From positions 372,001 through 436,000 of the forward strand of contig CAWELC010000005.1 in assembly GCA_963809875.1 (NCBI GenBank): a stretch of 64,000 bases of DNA, in the 5' to 3' direction. How positions within the stretch are numbered: position 1 is the first letter of the stretch; every line of letters starts with the position of its first letter. The notes beneath the pieces were generated by a model. That model searched no databases and was not told the origin of the DNA. It saw nothing but the letters and a program-made list of their open reading frames with translations. The stretch comes from JAFGAS01 sp963809875 (GTDB lineage: Bacteria > Desulfobacterota > Zymogenia > Zymogenales > Zymogenaceae). Positions 47,585-54,363 of this stretch are shown here, in pieces. A program made the position numbers and the translations under genes.

Positions 47585-47749
47585 CTAGAATATACCAAAG
47601 ACTCTCAGCAGCCAGATAATCGCCAGGATGACTACAACGACGTTAATGATGGTCTTGATCTTTTTATCGATGGGGGCATACGCGTTGACCAACCAGAGAA
47701 TTACACCAACCACGACCAGGGTAATGATCACCGATACTATTCCCGACAT
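47585..47749 (-). CDS. Small two-helix membrane protein (Thivi_2564-like), 54 residues
   Basis: Reading the minus strand from the ATG at 47749 gives MSGIVSVIITLVVVGVILWL, then VNAYAPIDKKIKTIINVVVV and ILAIIWLLRVFGIF. Two hydrophobic helices flank a short NAYAPIDKKIK loop. This layout matches the small Thivi_2564-type membrane proteins. The ribosome site AAGGAGGTGAT is unusually strong, and a terminator follows, so the gene is very likely real despite its size. The function is unknown. Confidence 0.8.
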   Translation of the reverse strand: MSGIVSVIITLVVVGVILWLVNAYAPIDKKIKTIINVVVVILAIIWLLRVFGIF

Positions 47750-47943
47750 ATCGTATCACCTCCTTTTTCGTGCTATTTTACCCTCCGGCCACTTCCGAAG
47801 GGTAAGGTTATTTGCTCATATTTAACTCTGTATTATAAAATAATATATCGCTTTCCCGTCCGCGTCAAGGCATAATCTCCGGGCAGACGTCGCAGGCCGA
47901 GGGAGCATGGGCATACATTGACACTCTATTCCGGTGTTACGAC

Positions 47944-48456
47944 ATGGACGAACTAAAGACATACGACTCCTACCCCCTCCGCTACGCTATGCTAGCCAAC
48001 GCGGTGAGCGTGTCGATCTATGCCCTCGGGGCCGTGATCGTCGAGCCGGTGGGGTGGTGGGCGGCGGCTTTGTATCTCGCCTTCTGCGCCGCGGCAGAGC
48101 TTAACGTCCTGCGGAAAAGCTGCGTGGACTGCTTCTACTACGGCAAGAACTGCGCCTTCGGCAAGGGGAGGCTCTGCGCCGTGGTGTTCAAGCGGGGCGA
48201 CCCCGCGCGCTTTGCCGCGCGCGAGATCTCGTGGTCGGCGCTCTTCCCCGACCTTGCGGTTGTTCTCATCCCGTTTATCGTCGGCGGGGCGATGCTCGTC
48301 ATAAACTTCGTGTGGTGGCGGGCACTGCTGGTCGCGGCGCTCGTCGTCGTCTCCTTTGCCGGAAACGCCGCCGTGCGGACGACGTTCGCGTGCAAATATT
48401 GCAGGCAGAGGGAATTGGGCTGCCCGGCGGAGAAGTTGTTTTCGAAGGAGGAATAG
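47944..48456 (+). CDS. Cysteine-containing four-helix membrane protein, unknown function
   Basis: 170 residues. Two hydrophobic segments (YAMLANAVSVSIYALGAVIVEPVGWWAAALYLAFCAAAEL) come before a Cys-rich cytoplasmic-type loop (KSCVDCFYYGKNCAFGKGRLC). Two more segments (LFPDLAVVLIPFIVGGAMLVI; WRALLVAALVVVSFAGNAA) precede a second Cys set (CKYCRQRELGCPAEKLF). The paired cysteine groups suggest metal or Fe-S binding. The family is not recognised by name. Confidence 0.68.
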   Translation: MDELKTYDSYPLRYAMLANAVSVSIYALGAVIVEPVGWWAAALYLAFCAAAELNVLRKSCVDCFYYGKNCAFGKGRLCAVVFKRGDPARFAAREISWSALFPDLAVVLIPFIVGGAMLVINFVWWRALLVAALVVVSFAGNAAVRTTFACKYCRQRELGCPAEKLFSKEE

Positions 48457-48510
48457 AAACGGGCGGCATGTTGAGCCGCCCGTGATTCACGTGTTACGGT
48501 GACAGTCAGG

Positions 48511-48546
48511 GGATTGCCGCGTCGCCTTCGGCTCCTCGCAATGACG
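48511..48546. repeat. CATTGCGAGGAGC-type repeat, short copy
   Basis: GGATTGCCGCGTCGCCTTCGGCTCCTCGCAATGACGG, minus orientation of the family, just downstream of the membrane protein gene. Confidence 0.72.
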
Positions 48547-48570
48547 GTGAAGTGAGACGCCCTCCCGCCC

Positions 48571-49084
48571 CACGGACAACCTGCGGTTGTCCGTGCCACC
48601 CAACGCCACGGACGGGCGGCATGAATGCCGCCCCTACGGGTTCAAACACGTATCAGGTTAGGAACCGTAGGGACACGATTCATCGTGTCCGGATATCATC
48701 GCGACGGCTTCCGCAAGGAGATGGGGGCATGAAAGCGCAGCTTGTCAGTGTGAGACGCCCTCCCGCCACGGACAACCTGCGGTTGTCCGTGCCACCCGAC
48801 GCACGGACGGGCGGCATGTATGCCGCCCGCTACGGGTTCAAAGAGCGTTGCTTCCTGGACAACGGATTCGCAGTGTTGGGAGGCCGGATTGGTTGGACAA
48901 CCGTAGGGGCACGATATGTCGTGCCCGCGTCGTTTTCGATCGAAGATTAGAGACGATTCCATACGGACACCACATGTGGTGTCCCTACGGGTGAATCGAA
49001 TTTCCCGGCGACAGTCAGGGGATAGACCATCATCCCATTCAGCAGACCTAGCGGGACGCAAGACGGGCGGCATGTATGCCGCCC
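48571..49084. repeat. Array of eight short palindromes with CCGTAGGG/CCCTACGG flanks
   Basis: In order: CGGACAACC-TGC-GGTTGTCCG (48573), GGGCGGCATGAATGCCGCCC (48614), GGACACGATTCATCGTGTCC (48671), the TTGTCCG word again (48769), GGGCGGCATGTATGCCGCCC (48809), GGGCACGATATGTCGTGCCC (48907), GGACACCACATGTGGTGTCC (48965), GGGCGGCATGTATGCCGCCC (49065). The 740-base gap 48457-49195 holds nothing else recognisable. Apparent reading frames through it are by-products of the palindromes. Confidence 0.85.
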
Positions 49085-49195
49085 CTACGGGTTGAAGGCG
49101 CGTTTCTTCTCCATCGCCCCTGGCTGCCACTCTTTACGGGACGGATTTTCCATGATATCATTTTTATAGTTGGATCTATTTTTATGAGGTGATTC

Positions 49196-49570
49196 ATGAG
49201 ACGCTTCGCACTGTTAGGGCTGCTGGCTGTGGGCGCGCTCTTTGTCCTGATTATTGCCTCCGCGTGCGCGTCGGGCGGCTTTTCCGCGACAAAGGACCAG
49301 TTCATAAAGGACACCCAGGCCCAGGTCGACTATTACCAGGTCAAGATAGACGAGCTGGTGGAGAAGACCAAGTCAATGACCGGTGAGGCCAGGGAAAACG
49401 CCGACGAAAAGATCGGCCGGCTTAAGGAAAAACAGCAGGAGGCCAAGGACCAGCTGAAGGTAGCCGGGGTTGCGACGGAAGACACGTGGCACAAGACGAA
49501 GTCGGACCTGAAGGACGTCCTGGGCGACCTCAAGGCCTTCTATAGAGACGCCGTGTCCGCGGTCAGGTAA
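49196..49570 (+). CDS. Coiled-coil exported protein, paralogue of 50993-51400
   Basis: 124 residues. The signal-peptide helix (RFALLGLLAVGALFVLIIASACASGG) has a possible lipobox ASAC. The rest is one long amphipathic coiled coil: KDQFIKDTQAQVDYYQVKIDELVEKTKSM...EKIGRLKEKQQEAKDQLKVAG...LKDVLGDLKAFYRDAVSAV. The pattern KDQ-(Y/F)-(I/V)-KD-x-Q-x-x-(V/I)-D-(Y/E)-YQVKIDEL is shared with the gene at 50993, so the two are duplicates. Probably a periplasmic lipoprotein; the role is unknown. Confidence 0.75.
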   Translation: MRRFALLGLLAVGALFVLIIASACASGGFSATKDQFIKDTQAQVDYYQVKIDELVEKTKSMTGEARENADEKIGRLKEKQQEAKDQLKVAGVATEDTWHKTKSDLKDVLGDLKAFYRDAVSAVR

Positions 49571-49611
49571 TCGGAGCGCCGGGCCCCGGGGCGGGCCGGG
49601 CAGCCTTACTC

Positions 49612-49655
49612 ATCGAAAGAAAGGGGAAGGGGTGATGCACCCCTTCCCCTTGCGT
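49612..49655 (-). terminator. Convergent hairpin between coiled-coil protein and solute-binding protein genes
   Basis: A 14-bp perfect stem AAGGGGAAGGGGTG/CACCCCTTCCCCTT with loop ATG. On the minus strand it continues into CTTTCTTT, so it fits best as the terminator of the minus-strand gene. Confidence 0.7.
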
Positions 49656-49719
49656 TTACGAGGAGACCGGACCGGGCCCGCCGATTGCCGGCAGGCGATG
49701 AGCTCGCCTGAAACCGGCC

Positions 49720-50697
49720 TTATTTTATGACGACGTTGGCCCGCTTGATGACGTCCTGGGGGATGGTGACGCCGAATTTCTTGGCCGCCGGAAGGCTCAC
49801 GTAGAGCAGAAAAGCATCGAGTATCTCCACGGGCATATCCCCCGGTTTCTTTCCCTCGAGTATCTTCACGGCCATCGCGCCGGTCTGCCTGCCGAGGCGA
49901 TAGGGGTCGATGGCGACAGCCGCCATGGCCCCCCGCTCGACCGACAGAACGCTGGAGGCAAAGAGCGGGATCTTATTGTCGTCGCACACCTTGGTCACCG
50001 ATTCGAAGGCAGAGGTGACGGTGTTGTCGGTGGGGATGTGGATAACGTCGACCCTCCCGACGAGGCTTTCGGCGGCCCCCATGACGTCGCCCGAGCTGGT
50101 TACCGTCGCCTCGACGAGCTCCATCCCGAGCCGGGCCGCTTCCTTCTTCGCCCAGCCGATGTACGTGACGGAGTTGGCCTCGCCGGCGTTATAGATGATC
50201 CCGACCTTCTTGGCCCAGGGGGTGATTTCGTGGATCAGGTCGAAGTGCTTGTCCACCGGGGTGACGTAGGAGGTGCCGGTGACGTTCTTGCCCCCGCCCG
50301 AGAGCGAGGAAACGAGGCCCGCGCCGACCGGGTCCGTCACCGCGGCAAAGAGGATCGGGATGGTATCAGTGGCGTGCACGAGGGGCTGGGACGAGGGCGT
50401 GCTGATGGAAAGGATCAGGTCGGGATTCATCCCCACGAGCTTGTCGGCAATGAGCGCGGAAGCGCTCATGTCTCCCTGGGCGATGTTTATATCATAGGTG
50501 ACATTCACCCCCTCTTTGTACCCGTTGTCGGCAAGGTAGTCGATGAAGCCCTTTCGGATCTCATCGAGAGAGGGGTGCTCGACGATCTGACTTATCGCGA
50601 TCACGATCCTCGCTTTTTCTTTTCCCGCCGCCCAGGTGTTGACGGACGCGAGAGAAACGAGCATCAGTGCCGCGGCCAACAGAGCGATCTTTTTCAT
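49720..50697 (-). CDS. ABC-type solute-binding protein (TrpX/ABC_sub_bind family)
   Basis: 325 residues with a cleavable signal peptide (MKKIALLAAALMLVSLASVNTWA). The two-lobed periplasmic fold shows ARIVIAISQIVEHPSLDEIRKGF, DLILSISTPSSQPLV, IPILFAAVTDPVGAGLV, VGIIYNAGEANSVT and VIHIPTDNTVTSAFESV, the pattern of the ABC_sub_bind family linked to aromatic amino acids and related ligands. No permease or ATPase gene is adjacent, so it is an orphan here. A purine-rich AAAAGAGGAGG site precedes the ATG. Confidence 0.87.
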   Translation of the reverse strand: MKKIALLAAALMLVSLASVNTWAAGKEKARIVIAISQIVEHPSLDEIRKGFIDYLADNGYKEGVNVTYDINIAQGDMSASALIADKLVGMNPDLILSISTPSSQPLVHATDTIPILFAAVTDPVGAGLVSSLSGGGKNVTGTSYVTPVDKHFDLIHEITPWAKKVGIIYNAGEANSVTYIGWAKKEAARLGMELVEATVTSSGDVMGAAESLVGRVDVIHIPTDNTVTSAFESVTKVCDDNKIPLFASSVLSVERGAMAAVAIDPYRLGRQTGAMAVKILEGKKPGDMPVEILDAFLLYVSLPAAKKFGVTIPQDVIKRANVVIK

Positions 50698-50922
50698 CTT
50701 TTTTGACCTCCTCTTTTATCGGCTCAGACAAAAAGAACGGATAATGTCATAATTTTATCATATTATTCAAATATGTAAACCCGCTTGATTGAGAGCCGGA
50801 TTCTGATCCGTGTCCCGAAGTCCCCGCTATGGCGACTTCCGATGCCGGAGTCCGGCCCTGCGCTCCGGGGCGCCGGCGCGGAGCCGATTCCGGGTTGATT
50901 TATTATTTATGAATAATAGTGC

Positions 50923-50951
50923 TTGACATTATGAATTATTTATGATATTTT
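50923..50951 (+). promoter_or_regulatory. Putative promoter of the coiled-coil protein gene at 50993
   Basis: TTGACA (50923) and TATTTT (50946) with a 17-base spacer, in an AT-rich patch (ATTATTTATGAATAATAGTG) that contrasts with the GC-rich surroundings. A TTTACGTAAA palindrome follows at about 50950. Confidence 0.5.
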
Positions 50952-50992
50952 ACGTAAAATTACACACTTAATGGTTACCAAGGAGGCAACTC

Positions 50993-51400
50993 ATGAAAAC
51001 TCTCAAATTGCTTATCTTTTTGGCGCTGGCCGTGTTCATGGCCGGGGCTCTTTTCTCCGCCTGCGAGAAGGCGCCGGTGAGCATGACCCCCACGGCCATC
51101 GTCAGCGACCTTTCCGCGCAGAAGGATCAGTACGTCAAGGACATGCAGACGAAGATCGACGAGTATCAGGTGAAGATCGATGAGCTTAAGACGAAGGCCG
51201 AGACGATGTCCGGCACGGCCAAAGACGATCTGAATAAGAAGATCGACATGCTGACCGCCAAGGAAGAAGAGGCCAAGAGTAAACTCGAGGAGATCAAGGC
51301 GGCGGGCGCGGATGCTTGGGATGCGGCTAAAGCGCAAACCGATGCCACTCTCACGGACCTTGAGAATCTCTACAATGACGCCGTGTCGAGCGTAAAGTAA
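50993..51400 (+). CDS. Coiled-coil lipoprotein, paralogue of 49196-49570
   Basis: 135 residues: a lipoprotein signal (MKTLKLLIFLALAVFMAGALFSACEKAP, lipobox FSAC) followed by a near-continuous coiled coil (KDQYVKDMQTKIDEYQVKIDELKTKAETM...DDLNKKIDMLTAKEEEAKSKLEEIKAAGADAWDAAKAQTDATLTDLENLYNDAVSSV). AAGGAGG precedes the ATG and a strong terminator follows, so it is a single-gene transcript. Resembles stress-associated apolipoprotein-like coiled-coil proteins; the function is unknown. Confidence 0.8.
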   Translation: MKTLKLLIFLALAVFMAGALFSACEKAPVSMTPTAIVSDLSAQKDQYVKDMQTKIDEYQVKIDELKTKAETMSGTAKDDLNKKIDMLTAKEEEAKSKLEEIKAAGADAWDAAKAQTDATLTDLENLYNDAVSSVK

Positions 51401-51447
51401 GGCTTGCCGACTATAGACCGGGAATCGGTCAGACATTGACAGTGCCG

Positions 51448-51480
51448 GGCGCCCCCTCTTCGGGCGCCTTTTTTTTTCGT
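51448..51480 (+). terminator. Rho-independent terminator
   Basis: GGCGCCC/GGGCGCC stem followed by nine T residues, 48 bp after the coiled-coil lipoprotein stop codon. Confidence 0.88.
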
Positions 51481-51611
51481 CCTCGCGCGTCCGATATTCC
51501 CAAGGACGGCCGGTTCTCGTATGAGGACTCAATCCTCCGTGACGCTTCTCATGACACGCGCCCTTCGGGCGGACCCAACACTCCCTTTCACGTGCTGCTT
51601 CTATCTAACGA

Positions 51612-52334
51612 TCAGCGACGCACCAGCTCATACGAAAGCTCAAGGACCGTGCCGGGGCCGCCCCGAATGGTCACCACGTAATTACCCGGATCGAGGTCCA
51701 TATAGTATAAACCGTCCTTCATGTACTGGAGCCCGGCGGGATCGTCGGCGATGCGCTCCTCGTAGGAAAACAGCTCACTGCCGGACTCCGCCGACGAAAC
51801 GATGGAAAAACCGATGACCGAGCCGTATTCCCCGGGGCACGGGGTGAAACTCGAATCGAACCGTGCGATGGTGAAGTGGGTGGCGACCGTCCCCGCCGGG
51901 ACCGTTACTACTCCTTCATCCCTCGTACATTGCGCGGTGACCCGCGACACGACGGTATATGTGCCGGATGCGACCGGCGGTTTCGGAGAGAAACCGGGAG
52001 GATCGAAGATCGGGATCGCGGCTCCCTCTTCGACGGCGAGCGCCGATCCGTGGACGTAGCCGGTGAACGGCGCGCCGCCCTCCCGAAAAGTGACGAGGTA
52101 CCAGTAGTCCTCCGGGATAGCCGCCAGCCGATCGGTGAACGAGGTGCGGGAAAGAACCGTGACGGGCTGTCCCTTATGCAACGCCACGGCGCCCGGCTCA
52201 TCGGATATAAAGGACGGCCCCTTCATGAGCGGGATGGATTCCCCGGTGACGGTTGCGTTACCCGCCGGGAAAGCCCAAACCGAAGAGAGGAGGAAAACGG
52301 CCACTGTCGCCGTGCAGAGGATCGATCGTTTCAT
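51612..52334 (-). CDS. Exported protein with SH3-like domain
   Basis: 240 residues with a signal peptide (MKRSILCTATVAVFLLSSVWAFPAG). ATVTGESIPLMKGPSFISDEPGAVALHKGQPVTVLSRTSF...WYLVTFREGGAPFTGYVHGSAL fits a bacterial SH3-like fold. The C-terminal part (YYMDLDPGNYVVTIRGGPGTVLELSYELV) looks like a small beta-sandwich. Probably periplasmic; the function is unknown. It overlaps no neighbour but lies 25 bp downstream of the DDAH-like gene. Confidence 0.65.
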   Translation of the reverse strand: MKRSILCTATVAVFLLSSVWAFPAGNATVTGESIPLMKGPSFISDEPGAVALHKGQPVTVLSRTSFTDRLAAIPEDYWYLVTFREGGAPFTGYVHGSALAVEEGAAIPIFDPPGFSPKPPVASGTYTVVSRVTAQCTRDEGVVTVPAGTVATHFTIARFDSSFTPCPGEYGSVIGFSIVSSAESGSELFSYEERIADDPAGLQYMKDGLYYMDLDPGNYVVTIRGGPGTVLELSYELVRR

Positions 52335-52359
52335 GGATACTGCCCCTTTGCCGCGTTGT

Positions 52360-53153
52360 TCACCAGAGGACCGAAAGGCACGTCAGCCCACCGTCGGCCT
52401 TGGCGAATTCCGATATATCGCAGACGATCACCCGGTACCCGGCCCGGGTGAGCCGTTGCCTGGTCTCGGGAAAGCCGTCGGCCATGATGATTGCCCCGTT
52501 TGCGGCGACCACGCATGCGGCGCGCGGCCTCGTCCTCGGGGACGACAACCTTCCTGGTACCGTCAAACGCCGGGTCGGCCAGGAACGCCGGGAGGCCGAG
52601 CACCGCGTCCGGAGACAGCGGCGTGACGGCCGACTTGAGGTGCAGGCCGAAAGGGACCTCGACGCATTGTGCCTCGGCCCCGTGCTCCCTCGCGATTCGG
52701 CCCAACTCATCGGCCCCCTGTTTGTCGGTGCGCCCCGAAAGGCCGATCAGGTAGGTGCCCCCCAGGCGGAGCACGTCGCCGCCGTCAAGGGTGCCGCCCC
52801 CGATTCGGTGAGTCTCCATAAACGGAGCCACCGCCCGGGCCACCGATTCGGTCTCTCCGGCGCGGGACGGGGCACCGGGGTTCGTAATGACGGCGGCCGC
52901 AGGCAGCATCACGCAGGCGTCTTCCACGAAGCAGCCGTCGGGAAACGCCGGGTCGGCGGGCAGTCGTATGAGGTCGATACCGAGGTCGGTGAGGATCTTC
53001 ACGTATGCGTGCGTGCTGGAGCCCGGCAAGCCTGGTGTCGATGCTCGCCGCGGTCCCGCTACGGCTGAGGGCGCCCTTCATCTCGGGGCCCGGTTCCCTG
53101 ACTATTCCCCGTGTGTATCGATAGGCAAAAAGGTCTGATCCGGATTTGCTCAT
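52360..53153 (-). CDS. Dimethylarginine dimethylaminohydrolase (DDAH)-like amidinotransferase-fold hydrolase (two frameshifts)
   Basis: Joined frames give MSKSGSDLFAYRYTRGIVREPGPEM, then AYVKILTDLGIDLIRLPADPAFPDGCFVEDACVMLP, the acid site GGTLDGGDVLRLGGTYLIGLSGRTDKQGAD, the histidine region VPFGLHLKSAVTPLS, and the nucleophile cysteine near the end, KADGGLTCLSVLW. This is the DDAH/guanidino-group-modifying fold (hydrolysis of methylarginines to citrulline). Breaks near 53025 and 52525. About 260 residues. The true guanidino substrate is not certain. Confidence 0.82.
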
Positions 53154-53210
53154 GTTCGGACTCCGAGCGGGATGGATGGGGATAAGGGCTGGATCCGCGT
53201 CGCCGTCGGT

Positions 53211-53849
53211 TCAGGACGCGATGGGGTTGCTCGCAAAATAGTCGCATTGATGGCGGATCGGACAGACGGGACAGAGGGGCTTCTTGGCCTTGCAGATTGT
53301 CCTGCCGTGGGAGACGAGGAGGAGCGAAAAGTGGGTCCAGCGTTTCTCCGGGAGAAGAGCCCGCAGGTCGAACTCGATCTTTTCCGAGTCGTTCTTGTCT
53401 GTGAAGCCGATTCGCCGCGCGAGACGAAACACGTGGGTATCCACGATGATCCCCGGTTTATTGAAGGCGCAGGCCAGCACGAGGTTTGCCGTCTTGCGGC
53501 CGATACCCGGAAGGCTCACCAGCTGTTCCATCGTATCGGGGACGGCGCCACCGTGGCGCTCTTCAACCATGCCCGCGCATTCCCTGATCGCCTTTGCCTT
53601 GCTGCGGAAAAATCCGGTTGAATGGACCTCGTCTTCAAGGACGCTCAATTCCGTAGCGGCGTAGTCGGACGCCGTTCGATATTTCTTGAAGAGCTTGACG
53701 GTTACTTCATTGACCCGCTCGTCGGTGCACTGGGCCGAAAGGATGGATGCGACCAGGAGCTCCAGAGGGCTGGAAAAGTTGAGGGCGCACCGGGCATCGG
53801 GGTAGGTTGAATCGAGGATACGATATACTGCGTCAATCTTGTCTTTCAT
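53211..53849 (-). CDS. nth: Endonuclease III
   Basis: A 212-residue DNA glycosylase/AP lyase for oxidised pyrimidines in base-excision repair. The helix-hairpin-helix motif LPGIGRKTANLVLACAF contains the catalytic lysine, the catalytic aspartate is in VDTHVFRLARRIGF, and the 4Fe-4S loop is CKAKKPLCPVCPIRHQC (Cx6Cx2Cx5C). An early ILSAQCTDERVN segment completes the signature. The length is standard and the frame intact. Confidence 0.94.
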   Translation of the reverse strand: MKDKIDAVYRILDSTYPDARCALNFSSPLELLVASILSAQCTDERVNEVTVKLFKKYRTASDYAATELSVLEDEVHSTGFFRSKAKAIRECAGMVEERHGGAVPDTMEQLVSLPGIGRKTANLVLACAFNKPGIIVDTHVFRLARRIGFTDKNDSEKIEFDLRALLPEKRWTHFSLLLVSHGRTICKAKKPLCPVCPIRHQCDYFASNPIAS

Positions 53850-53979
53850 GGGTGTGTCTCTTCGGGTAAGGGAAAACTATCGCTTTTCATCATATCACTC
53901 GGAGAGGGTCATTACAAACAATTTAATATATATTGTTGGGTGGGTCATGCGAGGTATAATGGATACTATGTGTATGACG

Positions 53980-54207
53980 ATGAGTGCAAACAAAGAGGAG
54001 AAAGGGAGAAGTGCGCGGGTGGCGGCGCCGCTCTGCAACGGCTGCGGCATCTGCCGGGAACTCTGCGCGCCGCGGGCGATCAGGATGGGAAACGTGGCGC
54101 GGATCGTCGCCGGCCGGTGTACGGGGTGCGGGTCGTGCGTCGAGAAGTGCCCAACCGGCGCGATCGTGGCCGTCGGAGAACTCCAGGAGGCCGGGGAACC
54201 GGCATAA
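53980..54207 (+). CDS. 2[4Fe-4S] ferredoxin-domain protein
   Basis: About 75 residues from the ATG at 53980 (MSANKEEKGRSARVAAPLCNGCGICRELCAPRAIRM). The two clusters are CNGCGICRELC(A)P and CTGCGSCVEKCPTGAI. Longer in-frame starts exist up to 53839; a TATAAT at about 53953 suggests the transcript starts near 53965, so the ATG at 53980 or 53968 is more likely. A soluble low-potential electron carrier, partner unknown. Confidence 0.75.
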   Translation: MSANKEEKGRSARVAAPLCNGCGICRELCAPRAIRMGNVARIVAGRCTGCGSCVEKCPTGAIVAVGELQEAGEPA

Positions 54208-54220
54208 GCGCAGGTTCGAG

Positions 54221-54302
54221 GAATTACGGGGACACGTACCTAATTCCTCCACCGTTTTATTTTTACTAACAGAAATGAATTAGGTACGTGTCCCCGTAAT
54301 TC
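54221..54302. repeat. 82-bp REP-like inverted repeat, copy 2
   Basis: Perfect 26-bp arms at 54221-54246 and 54277-54302 around a 30-base loop. The arm contains GGGGACACGTACCTAATTC. Same arm and loop lengths as the copy at 18469; the outer and inner arm bases differ but GGGGACACGT and TAATTC are kept. The loops differ. Confidence 0.85.
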
Positions 54303-54312
54303 GGATAATCCT

Positions 54313-54350
54313 AAAAAAGGCCCATGATTGACATCATGGGCCTTTTGTTC
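54313..54350 (-). terminator. dnaK terminator (possibly bidirectional)
   Basis: AAAAGGCCCATGAT/ATCATGGGCCTTTT perfect 14-bp stem with loop TGAC, 14 bp beyond the dnaK stop. T runs lie on both strands. Confidence 0.85.
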
Positions 54351-54363
54351 GTTCAGGGTTTGG

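Noticed and set aside
48552..48950. Plus-strand frame with repeated RRPPA...DNLRLS segments
   Set aside because: It is a translation of the palindromic repeat array.
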